Source: Polytrichum commune (taxonomy: Eukaryota > Streptophyta > Polytrichopsida > Polytrichales > Polytrichaceae). From it: a DNA stretch of 64,000 nucleotides. The number at the start of each line of letters is the position of its first letter. The first letter of the stretch is position 1. A program made the position numbers and the translations under genes. The notes under the pieces are model-generated. The model worked only from the letters and a program-made list of their open reading frames with translations, had not been told where the DNA came from and did not search any database. This document shows, piece after piece, positions 38,463-49,041 of the stretch. The DNA lies in the NCBI GenBank assembly GCA_950295325.1, contig OX485807.1, positions 4,530,501 to 4,594,500 on the forward strand, given 5' to 3'.

Positions 38463-39094
38463 TTACCGTCCATCAGGCTTGACAGTCGTTCTTGCCAACA
38501 CATCATCCAAAGATGTGTCCAAAGTAGTTGGATGCACATTTGCGATGTCATACGTTCCAACTTCATGTTGTACAGCCTCCGAAGCAACTTCAGTCTTGGT
38601 GGCTGGCCCCTCGTGACCCTTGGACTCTACACCATCTCTGTTGTTGTCTACTGACGAAGCTCTCGAGAACCACGGACCTGGTCCTTCGGAAAATGTCGTT
38701 GGCAAATGTGGGTTCTTCAAATGCATGTTGCAAAGAATCTCGTGCTGGGACAATTCAGGTGGCGGCAAAACAATCCTGGTTGGTGAGCATTGAGTACTGT
38801 TGAATTGCGACAAAGCCAAGTCTTGAGTGTTGATTCCTTCAAGTCCTTCAAGCGACCGTTGCGATGGCATAGGGATACTGTCCAGACTATCGAAACTTAA
38901 TCGGCTTGTACTTCAGCCACGAGCCCAAATCCACTTGGAGACCGTGTACTTGAATCTAATGCAGGTAGCTCACCCATCAAGGACCAAACATAAGCTACAT
39001 CTAGTGCAATGTCATCAGTCGGCTCCTCTAGACCCAAACCACAAAACAAAAGATGCAGTTGCATCCTTCTCAAATTCATGAGTCCTTCTTGCAC
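38463..39094 (-). pseudogene. Transposon accessory ORF fragments, unknown function
   Basis: Two minus-strand frames (39094-38897 and 38870-38463) are probably one coding stretch with a frame break between them. The second is Ser/Pro/Thr-rich and disordered (QFNSTQCSPTRIVLPPPELS). They sit directly upstream of the C48 protease core on the same strand, so they probably code for the linker of the same large protein. No family recognised. Confidence 0.4.
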
Positions 39095-39429
39095 CTCCTG
39101 AACGCGCAGCTGTAAGCATTTGCTCTTTTTGTAGAGGTCGCCAACTATAGCTGAACCAATATATACATCTTCATGGAAAATGAACGAAGAACATAGAACC
39201 TGAATAACACTGACACGGTATTAGTTGAAGGACATAATATTAGGGTACATAATACTAATGTCAACGTAGTATTTGCAGAACATGAATGTATAAGCATTAG
39301 TTGCAGGACACGCATGACATAGTACTAAGTGAAGGTCACTAATGACATTGTATTAGACTGCAGTGTATTTGATTGAAGGACATCGAATTCAGAGTTTAAG
39401 CTGAAATTACTAACACCAATTGCATAATA

Positions 39430-40408
39430 TTAATTTAAGAAAACCAATTTCAAGCCATGGTTACAGAACTTAGTTGCAGAACATAAATTATTGGCACTCA
39501 AATAGCATACACATTGCAAATGACATTCAAACAAGAAAATAACCACCTCTTCGCATTTTTCCCTTTCTTGCTCAGTTGTGTCGGCCCTGTACCACATTTG
39601 TGCAAGTTGCTCCTCACGATGCATTCGCACCATATCGGCAACTGACCTGTGTGCCATCCTCCCTACGAACGCTTCAATTTTCTCCACCACAGTGATTTGA
39701 TTCGAATGGTCATAGCCAAGAAAAGCAACAGCGTCCGCATGTAGTTCACTAAAAGTATCCAATGCACCATAGATGCCACGGAATGCAAACCAGCCCGTAT
39801 GCAGTAGACCCTGCACAATTATAGATAAAGCAATAGAGTAATCCTTGCTACGCCCAATATTAAGTATATACTGCAAGTGCAATCCCTTGCTGGGATGAGC
39901 AAGTGGGCGTTGGTAGCCTTCAAGTATCCTAACTAAAGACAGTAAAGCTCTCAAGATATGAGGACACTCTGTCTCAAGGGACAACGAGTCAGATTTTGTA
40001 TTCTCCAAGAGAACCGCAGACATCTCAACCCATTCAACCTCTGTATGCTCCCAAGGAGCAGCAGAAAAATTTGGAAGGGGCCACTTCTTAAAAATCTGAA
40101 AAAGAGGGGACCAATGCCACTTCTCTGCCTCCCATCGCTGTCTCTCAGCCATATCAAATTTCAACAGCTCGGCATCAACGTGTTTTTTTGTGCAGTTCGT
40201 CCACAGTAAGAACGGGAGATGCATGGCGGCCCTTGTACGTTGTGTACGCAATGCGGTAATGCAAGTAGTCCTTCAGGTTTTTTAGTTCCTCGTACCTTTG
40301 GACATCGGAATTACACTTGAAACAACGGATCTGCGATTTGATGGTGTCCCGAAGAGCATTGTGTTCTTCAGCCGTGCGCGTAATCTGCGGAGAAGACATT
40401 AACAACAT
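39430..40408 (-). pseudogene. Transposon accessory ORF, Trp/Arg-rich helical segment
   Basis: Two overlapping minus-strand frames (40408-40175 and 40251-39430). Likely coding parts are an N-terminal piece with CFKCNSDVQRYEELKNLKDY and a longer helical piece with AERQRWEAEKWHWSPLFQIF and an acidic/Glu-rich C-end. They probably belong to the same gene as the C48 protease: same strand, same spacing logic, no other gene between. I do not recognise the fold. Confidence 0.45.
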
Positions 40409-40436
40409 ATGTCAATGATAATAGGTAAAATGTACT

Positions 40437-43293
40437 TCAATGAAAAATGAATTCATTTGAGATCTGAGGCATGTTATGCATAAAGTCCAATATGAAGTAC
40501 ATAAAAACAAATGAAGAAGGAGGTGAAGGACATCCTGTTGGGTTGCTGTAAAGGTACCATTGGCCAAATGCATTCCCGACATGCTGGCCAATCGTACCAT
40601 CCTCCAATTGCACATGCAAGTATTGCATGCATGCATCAGGGTCCTTTAGAAGCTCCTTAGGCGCCCACTGATCATCTGTCTCTGCAATTAAGATGTATAA
40701 TCCATTGATGTCCACATGAGGTGGAGGACATGGAATTACACTGGCTCGATGAAAAAACCTTGTGGCCTCGGCCCATGCATTGCGTTCAATGTCCTGCCTG
40801 GTGTGAGCCCAAAAGCATGTGCCCACATGTGTTTTAAGTTTAGAATTGATTGGAGTTTGAGTTTGGATTTAATATTACTTTAGAAAAAACTTAAAAAGAG
40901 TGAGTGTCTCTAATCTAATTGAGGTTAGAGGCTAGGTTAGGGGATTAGCATTTTAGTATTGGAATGGGGTAGAATTAGACTAGAAGTGGTGCAATAGTTT
41001 TGATTTAGGCCTTGAGGCATTAAAGGATATGGTGGGTGTGGGATTAAGTTACTTAGGTACCACGAGTGTTCATTCAAGGATAGAGGCTGGGTTTTAGAGT
41101 TTGAATTAGGATCCTTACTGCCCATTCTAGGTGAGGGGTTCTAGGTTTTAGAGGATAGACTCCGGCTTCAGTGCGGGGAATGAGAGCCCCTAGGATTGAG
41201 AGCTCTCGGGTAGTTCGGGTAAATCTAGGAGGCAAAAAAGAAGAGAGAAGAAGCTGGTTGCGGCAGGGCGGAAGGAAGAGCCTTCCGTTCAAATCAGGGG
41301 GTGGGTCTTTTTGAGTTGACGATCCCAGGCTGCCTGGGCAGAAGGGAATGGCCACAGCTGCAACAACTGCGGGAGGATACAGGAGCAAAGCGCACGAAGG
41401 TGGATGGGATACTGAATGAGGGAGAAAGACATCACGGGAGCTGTCGAAGGTGTGACAGCTGTGAGCAACACAATGCGGCCAGAATGGAGCGTTGGATTCT
41501 GGGTAGCGGACCGAGAGGAGGGGAAGGGCTTACATTGAGAGGAGTTAAGAACTGCACTCGGTTGGAGGAGGCTGCACTGGTTCCATCCAGGGAAATTCGG
41601 CAAGGGTTGGCATTGGTACTCCGGTCTTGCCCGAATGGTGGCATTGCACCTGAAGGAAGTGCAGATGAATCACATTTCAAAGTGCAATTCAGAATGTTTT
41701 GTGTTGGTGCTAGGTCGGGAACGGGACGTAAAGTTTGATTGGAGTTTTTGAGCCGCACCCAACACTGCCAGCGATACAGAGGGGGCCTGCATTGTAAAAC
41801 CGTAGACCAATGAGGCCAAGACAGTTTAGCATCTGGCATTGTTTATCAGTGTGAATTCAAGGCATTCGGGAATCAGGAGGGTGGACTGGAAGCTATCAGA
41901 AGAGATCCAGGATTGAATGCCGGAAAATTACAGGCGGATTGGGTAGCCACGACCGCAGTCCAGAGACTGACCGTCGGTATTCAAAGGAGAGCAACCTCCG
42001 AAGAGGAGGAGCGGTGGCACTAGGAAAACATGGGTAGATGGGGAGGAACAGAGGCGCCTGGAGGGCCAACGGCCTCGGGACAACATGTTACCGAAGGAGG
42101 TAGAGCCCAGGCGTACCAGGGTTGTGACCACCGGGGTGGACGGTGCTGACCGGTTGGGCAGGCCAGGGGAGGCCTCGAGGGAAGCTGGGAGCGGTTAGAG
42201 GTTAGTGCTGGTCCAAGGAGTTACAGTGGCTTCGAAGGCGGAAGGGGCTGCCCACAAAAGCTAGTAAAGGGGGGGGGGTTAATTAGGGTAGTAGCACATA
42301 GGATTAGGTAGGAATTTAGGAGTGAAGGGGAGTGCTAGTGTGTTGATGGTGTTATATGTATCAAGGGTGCATAAGTATTTATCAATACTAAGACCCCGTA
42401 AAATTAAATAAGAAGAGTGTGATTGATATTTGGGGATATGTTCCAGCAAGGGTAACGAATTTATGAGACTGAGGACTCGATAGAGACATGTGAGCCTTAA
42501 CCTTTCACCAGGACCACCGACGCATAAGGGTGGGGGTTTAGGGCTGACACCTGGTCATGGGCGGTGGCGGACGAACTTCAAGAACATCGGAGTGTCTTGC
42601 AATCCTAAATCCAACATCTTCATTAGGCTGTTGCGAGGTGGGTGAATCGGGAGCATTGTCTCCAGTGGGGGACACTGACTCGCTAGGGGAACTCACCCGG
42701 GGATGGTGTTCTTCAAATGACACTCGCGATTTGCTACGTTTAGGAGGTAGCTGCGTACCATTCTTACTTCTCTTGGGTGGAGGGACTTCATATTTGTCGA
42801 GTGGAATGGCAGTGTGCTTACGTGGAGGCGGAGGACATTGATCAACGGAAGGGGATGCAAGGTTGCGTTTCTTCGAAGGCCGCACCGACTGATTGAGACG
42901 GGCTGGTTGGATGCGCGATTTGTATGGCGGTGAAGTCTCAGCTGCTGAAACTGCATCACCACAGTCCGTTGAGGTTGCCTCTCCATCGAGGTTGAGAGGA
43001 GGCGGACGCCTGGATGGAGGTGGAGCGGTGGACACCGGAGGTGAGTCGCGTTTTCTATATTTGATACCAATCCTCTGTTTCTCGCCTTGCTCGCTCTTGT
43101 CCCAAGTCGGGTACATCTTCAATGCCATCGTGCCTTTGTACACGTTACAAAGCTTGAACATCCTGTGGTAAGAAGTAGTATTCTTATCTTTGTGAGACTC
43201 TTTACAATGGATGCAGGAGAATCTATACCTGTTGTTTGCCATCTTCTCCTTTGAACGGGCTGTCCAATAACATTCAAGTACCAAGTTGCTCAT
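40437..43293 (-). pseudogene. Transposon accessory ORF with Cys/His motif, split by LTR-type insertion 3
   Basis: The frame from 43293 has a Cys/His cluster (CIHCKESHKD...H...C) that could bind zinc, then a long Pro/Ser/Arg/Lys-rich disordered region with PPPKRSK repeats. It reads to the insertion at 42549. Ignoring the insertion and one CCTGG copy, the codons continue in frame as MTR-QDIERNAWAEATRFF at 40796 and on past DDQWAPKELL. So one coding exon was interrupted. The region reads towards the C48 protease and is probably its N-terminal half. No known family. Confidence 0.55.
40802..42549 (-). mobile_element. LTR-type insertion 3, target duplication CCTGG
   Basis: A 1748-bp insertion that on the minus strand starts TGTCAGCCC and ends GGGCTCACA, flanked by a perfect 5-bp duplication CCTGG (40797-40801 and 42550-42554). 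The start matches insertions 1 and 2 (ACCCTTA.GCGTC and GGTGA motifs). It interrupts a coding exon. No pol-like sequence inside, consistent with a solo LTR. Confidence 0.85.
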
Positions 43294-43958
43294 ACTCTTC
43301 TTCCAAATAAAGAGCGACGCATTGTTTCCGGTTATGCATCATAGTGCTTCGGAAGATGCGCGACTTCCTATCCTCTCCGCCACGCACCTGCAAAAAACAT
43401 AAGCATTGTCATTATTTGGAATTGTAGGACATGGAAATAAACATGAATGCATTGAAGGACATGAAATTAAGCATAAACCCAAACCATGACACCACTATCT
43501 GAAGGACATGGTTGGTAACCAAGAAGCAATTGAAGGACTTGGAAATCAACATGGAAACATTGAAGGACAGGAAATGAATCATCATATTTAAACCCTAAAC
43601 AACTATACAATGAAGGATATGGGCCCTAAACCAAGAAGAAGTTGAAGGAATTGGAAATCAGCATGGAAACATTGAAGGACAAGAAATGAAACATCATATT
43701 TAAACTAGGACACCACTACACAATGAAGGACATGGTTCTAAACCAATAAGCAGTTGAAGGACTTAGAAATCATCATGGAAACATTGAAGGGGACATCACA
43801 TCTATGCACATCTATAACTGAATAACATGAATATAAACATGAAAACACCTAAATGACATAGAACCTGCTGAAATCCAAAAACATGCTTACATGATGTACA
43901 ATGCAGATAGTATAATGCACTCCTTAGTTTTGACAACTCAGGATGAGCTAAACTTCAA

Positions 43959-44972
43959 CTATGGAGGAAGAATGAGAAAGAACCAACTCCATGACACAAT
44001 TCTAAACCCAAACAAGGAAAAAACACAATGCCTTACCTTGTCTTGCCACCCTGGAGTCCCATTGATGCAGGTGTCCACAAAAGCGGCTCTTCCCAACCAC
44101 TTGATCATGTCATCGTCCTCCAAGGCATGAAAGTTAGATTCCAGCGCTTCAGGAACAAGTCTTGCAGTCATCCATGAAACCTCAGCAACGCCTTTGGATG
44201 TCATATTTGCAAAAAATCTGCACCTAAACCGTAATAGTGAAGGACACAAGTCAGGGGATTGCACCATACATAGCAAAGCAAAGAAAACATAATGCTAAAA
44301 AGTTCTTCAAATGACACCCGCGACTTGCAACTGATTGAAATGAAATGTGAGTAATGCGTGTCAAACCTGATTGATGAAATGGGAGGCATACACAACAGGG
44401 TTTCTTGTAAAAACTGTCCTAACAGAAAACTATACCACATACAGAAATGAGCATACAATAGCCAGTTTATAAGTCAATTTCGTTATTGTATGAAGTTATC
44501 TCCCAAACACAGACAATAGAAATTCATTTTATGAAAGTATTTCTTTTATTGATGTTGGCTTGCATTATGTGGAAATTGAAAAGAAAACCATAAGCCCACA
44601 AAAGAAAATGTGATTTCAATCCGGTGCTACCAACATCACTTCAATACATAACACTCAGTGAATTCCACTAAAACAATAAATGAATATACAATTGAATATA
44701 AGCTTAGATACTTACATTGAATGGCTAAGTGTCTCAACGGCAACTTCATGGCCAAGGAAATAATTCACAGCAACTTCCTCCTCATTCTTCTTGTCTAGCA
44801 AAACAAAGGCCACAATTGTAAGTTGCCTAGACCCTTGAAATTTGAAAACTATGAAATGTGAGACCAACATTGAAATGTAGCCCAAAACTTCAATGCAGAC
44901 CAAACACTGGGTTGAAAGAGTGTGGGAGTCCAAATTCGACGGAAAGACGGAAATACGGAAATATGGATTCAA
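43959..44972 (-). pseudogene. Upstream exons of the transposon accessory/C48 gene
   Basis: Two probable exons on minus. One (about 44222-44039) encodes RFFANMTSKGVAEVSWMTAR and ALEDDDMIKWLGRAAFVDTC and ends at a GTAAGG donor. The other (about 44840-44714) encodes FVLLDKKNEEEVAVNYFLGH and ends at a GTAAGT donor. Between and around them (43300-43960) are short direct repeats of TTGAAGGACATG type. Function unknown. Confidence 0.45.
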
Positions 44973-45349
44973 TTTCCGTATTTTACCTTGCTTATCTGAG
45001 GATAATAGGGTCTATTAGGACAAAATTAATGGTACTAGGAAATAGAGTATTCTAACCCCGCCTTGTGCGGTAAAACGACTCTAAATAAGTACTATGACCG
45101 GTCCGTCAAATAGGATGGGCGGACCATGTAATCATGGTCCAAACCATTGGTCCGGACCAAGTAACGGACGCGCCAAGATTACCCAACGGCCCGGAAGTGG
45201 CGGTTATAACGGGCCTTATGACGGTTGGGGGAAAAGAAAGCCGTTGGTAAAAACGTTAGTAAAACCGTTGGTGAGAACCGCCGGAAAACGGTTGGTAACC
45301 GTTTTCCGTTAAACCAAACGGTAACAGGGGAAGGAAGAGGGAGGAAGGA

Positions 45350-45356
45350 TATTTAA
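45350..45356 (+). promoter_or_regulatory. Possible TATA box of the 690-aa ORF
   Basis: TATTTAA lies about 220 bp upstream of the start codon, followed by a pyrimidine-rich stretch. Position and sequence are suitable, but there is no experimental support. Confidence 0.35.
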
Positions 45357-45577
45357 GGGTCCCTTCCTTCTCCCTCCCACTTTTTTTTCTGAAAAAGGCA
45401 ACCTGTTGAGAGAACGAGTGGTGAGGTGTCAATTCTTTCGAGCCGCCAGCAGTGGGATTGCTGGGACTCTGCACTTTTCAGTCACCGGCAGTGGGCTTGC
45501 CGGGACTCTGTGGCAATTAGACGGAAGGGAAGGAATCCGGAAGAGAGGATTGAGCCGGGAATTGAGAGAAGAGGAAA

Positions 45578-47650
45578 ATGCCGGAAGCACGGGAAGAGGA
45601 TCAGAGGGAACCTATCCCGGTTCCGCTCAAAGCCCTCATCCCTGCAATTCCGAGGGAGGATAGGGAGCTACAGGAGCTCGCGGAGGATCTCCGGGTTATG
45701 GGCTGCGCATGGTTGCTAGCCAAACCCTGGAACCTCCGAGCCGAAGATACTCTCCGAGAGTTTAAGTTTGAGAGAGGAAATCAGTGGTTAGGGACAAAGA
45801 GGAGAGATCCGGAACACTGGACTCCAGATATTTGGAACAGGGTCTACGGGTTTCCTCGGGGGATTACAGAAGGATGGGCTAGCCGCCGCGACGGCTTATT
45901 CGCCGGAAAATTTAGAGGGGACGCGGATCCGAAGGACGGCTTCCACCCCGGGAACTGTCGGAACCTAAGGGAAAGGAGGGTGTTGGAATTCCTCCTGCCT
46001 ATCCTTAACCCGGACAAGCCGAAGCGGATCAGCCTTACCATGGCTAACACGCTGTTCGGTGCCATGTCCGGAGTCCGGCCGGTGAACTGGGGGCTGATTA
46101 TCCAGGAGATAGTGGGGCGGGCCCTCCCCCATATTGGCCGGAAACCCTCCTTCCTCTCCCCCTTCATTTTGCACCTCTACCAGCATTTCGACTGCATCAC
46201 GGCAGAGGAAGAGGACCTGCTCACAATAGCGGCGGATGAGGTCACCTACAAGCTGCTTCCGGAAGCCGGAGACGTCGAGACGGAGACCTCCAGCGACCCT
46301 ATCCTTCCGGAAGCACCTCCCTCGTCACCCGGAAGCCCGCCGCCAACCGTCTCGAGGCCACTCTCTCCCCCTCCCCCTCACCAACATCCGGAAGCCGGAC
46401 CCAGCTGGGAGACCCCATGGCGGAATGTGGACCTATCCGCTTGGGACTTTCCGGAGAATCCATTCAAACGGTTCCAGGAGGGGATGGAGGACCTCAAGAC
46501 CCAGTATTACCGACTGGAGCACATCGTCAAGGGGGCGAACCATGCTCTGGACGACTGCGGACCCGGAAACATTCTCCGGGAATTGGCAAAGAGGGCGGAC
46601 CGGAAGGAGCTGGAGCAGGCCAAGACGGAGAACGCCCACCTCACCGCACAGGTAGCGGCCATGACTCAGGAGCTGAGTCAGAAAAACGAGGAGATCCGGA
46701 AGTACCATGCGGAGCAGGCAGTGCTCTTCAGCCGGATCCGGGAACTGGTGGGTCATCCGGCGGAGATCGTTAACAAGGCACATCTCTACGACCGGATGAT
46801 GGAGTCCGGAGATCCCGCTTCCGCCAGGCAGACCCTCCCCATCCTCGTGAAGTATTCACGAACGATGAAAGATCTCCTGGCGGAAATCCAGAGGGTGGTC
46901 CCGCCAAGCGGAACACCGCGGAGGGTGCTCTATCCGGGTCCACCAGGGTCACCAACCGGAACCCTCTACGAGGTGGTTGGTGAAGTAGCCCTGGTTCAGA
47001 ATCCGCCGGCCTCTGCAGGACCCAGCCAGCAAGGAGGAGGCTCTCGGCCTGGTAGTTCCGGAGGGGCTCCGGAAAGGGTCCGTTCTCCCCAGGTGAGGCG
47101 GAAAAGCACCGGGTCGGTCCGATCCGGAAGGGGCCAGTCCCCTGTGCCGCGGAACTCGGATAGGTCCCGGACTCCGGATAGGGCTAGGACGCCGATCCGG
47201 CACCAGACTTCTGACCGGGAGGCAACCCCGAGTAGGGGCAAGGCCCCTATGACCCACGCCTCGCCATCGTCTCCACGGGACTGCCAAATGGTGAGTCCCT
47301 TTCCTCCGCCACCCTCAAGGGCGGCCTCCAACAGGGATCCGCGGACGGCTTCACTCTCGGGCGGACGGAATCCGGAACAGGGCACCGGAAGCGATCCTTC
47401 TCCAGTCCGAAGCATCCGAATGGGGACAGCTTCCGGAACCCCAGGGACAGTCTCCAGAACACCAGGGACCGCTACCCCACGGACCGAAAGGGCAGCGGAT
47501 TCGGAGGACGAGGTTGCTCCGTCTCCGAACATGAGGAGGATGCTCACGCGGCTGCAGAAGGCATCACCGGCAGGGGGCTCATCCGCCGTCAGCGGGTTAG
47601 GGAGTCACTCAAAGGAGGGATCGACTCCGAAGAAGCACCGGTCTTCTTAG
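45578..47650 (+). CDS. 690-aa gag/transposon-like protein
   Basis: An intact ORF of 690 codons. Residues about 25-225 form a globular domain with WTPDIWNRVYGF, DGLFAGKFRGDADPKDGFHP and SLTMANTLFGAMSGVRPVNW. It resembles uncharacterised plant-transposon (Transposase_32-like) or gag-type proteins; this rests on pattern recognition only. Residues 235-285 are Pro/Ser-rich, 335-395 form a coiled coil (QAKTENAHLTAQVAAMTQEL), and 470-690 are a basic Arg/Ser/Pro-rich tail with repeated RTP/RSP motifs suited to nucleic-acid binding. No CCHC knuckle, protease, RT or integrase is visible. Capsid-like assembly would be a reasonable guess. It is the only undamaged transposon ORF of its size here, which suggests recent insertion or selection. 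Confidence 0.7.
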   Translation: MPEAREEDQREPIPVPLKALIPAIPREDRELQELAEDLRVMGCAWLLAKPWNLRAEDTLREFKFERGNQWLGTKRRDPEHWTPDIWNRVYGFPRGITEGWASRRDGLFAGKFRGDADPKDGFHPGNCRNLRERRVLEFLLPILNPDKPKRISLTMANTLFGAMSGVRPVNWGLIIQEIVGRALPHIGRKPSFLSPFILHLYQHFDCITAEEEDLLTIAADEVTYKLLPEAGDVETETSSDPILPEAPPSSPGSPPPTVSRPLSPPPPHQHPEAGPSWETPWRNVDLSAWDFPENPFKRFQEGMEDLKTQYYRLEHIVKGANHALDDCGPGNILRELAKRADRKELEQAKTENAHLTAQVAAMTQELSQKNEEIRKYHAEQAVLFSRIRELVGHPAEIVNKAHLYDRMMESGDPASARQTLPILVKYSRTMKDLLAEIQRVVPPSGTPRRVLYPGPPGSPTGTLYEVVGEVALVQNPPASAGPSQQGGGSRPGSSGGAPERVRSPQVRRKSTGSVRSGRGQSPVPRNSDRSRTPDRARTPIRHQTSDREATPSRGKAPMTHASPSSPRDCQMVSPFPPPPSRAASNRDPRTASLSGGRNPEQGTGSDPSPVRSIRMGTASGTPGTVSRTPGTATPRTERAADSEDEVAPSPNMRRMLTRLQKASPAGGSSAVSGLGSHSKEGSTPKKHRSS

Positions 47651-47932
47651 TTAGGGGAGTAGCTAGATTAGTTAGGCAGAATGGAGGTAGGCAGGTAGGA
47701 CTTAGGAGTTTTTGAAGACGATTAATAAAATTTTCCTTTGGTAGTGTCAGCGGAAAACCCGGATCTAGATCCGGGAAATCCGGGAGACCGGGGGTAGTTA
47801 GGGTTTTCTTAAGCGGCGGCCGCTTGGGCTGCCGCCCTCAGTTTAGGGATTTTTGAGCCTCTACTTAAGGTTGAATAAGGAGCTTGAGAAGGGTTCCTTC
47901 TCAATTGTTGTATTGCGATTACTCCTATTCTG

Positions 47933-47938
47933 AATAAA
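47933..47938 (+). promoter_or_regulatory. Possible polyadenylation signal
   Basis: AATAAA about 285 bp after the 690-aa ORF stop codon, followed by a T-rich stretch. Another candidate, TTAATAAAAT, lies near 47720. Confidence 0.35.
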
Positions 47939-48098
47939 TGTCTTTGCTTCTCACTCCTTGACTTCTCTTTATTGTTGTTTGTGTGAATGATCCGGAGATC
48001 GTTAATGGAAGAGAGAGAGAGAGCATGAGGGATAGGAGTTCCGGATAGGACATGAGAGAGGAGACCCAGATCAGATCCGGTTATCGCCTTGTAGATCC

Positions 48099-48575
48099 TC
48101 TCTGAGTGTAGTGGGAGGGAAACCTCACTAATCCGGTAGGTTGGGTAACGTCTAGGTGGGATAGCCGCTGGGAAGATTGGGTGAGATCCGGAAGGGATCC
48201 GGACTTACGCCAATCTGATCTTCTGAAGAGGTCCCACCGTCCTTAGACGGACCTATCCGGATTAGTGGTACGGATCGCCCAGTTAGCTCAGATTGAGTAG
48301 AATCCAAGGTAGAGGTAGCCGGACCGATCCGTCGGACGGAGAAGGAAAGGTCCGGATTAGTAAGGATTCCGGATTGGAGGCCACCTCCGGAGTGCAGTAG
48401 GAAGAGATCCTCATTGTTCCGAATGCCTGGGTAACGTCCATGTGAGATAGCCGTCGTTAGGACTGGGCAAGATCCGGAAGGTGCCAGACTTACGCCATCC
48501 GACCTTCTGAAGAGGTCTCACAGTCTTTGGACGGGGTAATCCGGAAAGTGGTACGGGTCACCTACTCATCCCGTC
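48099..48575. repeat. Diverged tandem repeat, about 0.3-kb period
   Basis: Two units (about 48099-48290 and 48395-48570) share the ordered blocks GGGTAACGTC, GATAGCCG, GATCCGGAAG, ACTTACGCCA, CTTCTGAAGAGGTC and GTGGTACGG. They lie in the 3' non-coding part of the 4.1-kb element. Confidence 0.7.
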
Positions 48576-49041
48576 GAGTTAGATCTCCGGTCGGAATCTG
48601 GACTCCTCTGGCCACTATGGTCCCAAGAAACAATCCAGATCTCTCTGCGTGACCTGCCAGGACGGACCTGATCAATCCGGATTGGTTGTGAGGGAGTTTC
48701 CGGATTCTAACCTTATCAAGGACGTCTTCACCGGAAGAAACCACTTATTCTAGAGGGTAGACGTAAAGGGGTGGGTAAGTATTATAAAGAGGACCTAGAA
48801 ATAACATCCGGAGAGGCACACTCCGGAAAAAGGCTAAGAATGTCCCCAAAGACCAAATATCCGGAAATAAGGATTTCCGGAAATTTGGCTAAGGAAGAAG
48901 AAATAAGCAGGTACGGAGAGTTTTAGACCTCCTACACTTCACAGAATCCCTGGACGATACTAGGGTCATCCGGACAACCCGGATTTGGCACTTAAAACCG
49001 CCAATCCGGATATTTTGGTGTTCGCGTGTTCCCACAAAGAG

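Larger units (their letters stand above)
44921..49036 (+). mobile_element. 4.1-kb element with TG...CA ends carrying a 690-aa ORF
   Basis: Starts TGTGGGAGTCC and ends GTTCCCACA, flanked by a perfect 5-bp duplication AAGAG (44916-44920 and 49037-49041). The integration signature is LTR/integrase-like. However, I find no internal copy of the terminal sequence, so no pair of LTRs is visible. It is GC-rich and dense in the motif TCCGGA, unlike the AT-rich neighbours. Its only substantial gene is the 690-aa ORF. It could be a coding solo LTR, a non-autonomous gag-bearing element, or a short-TIR element of another class. Confidence 0.75.
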
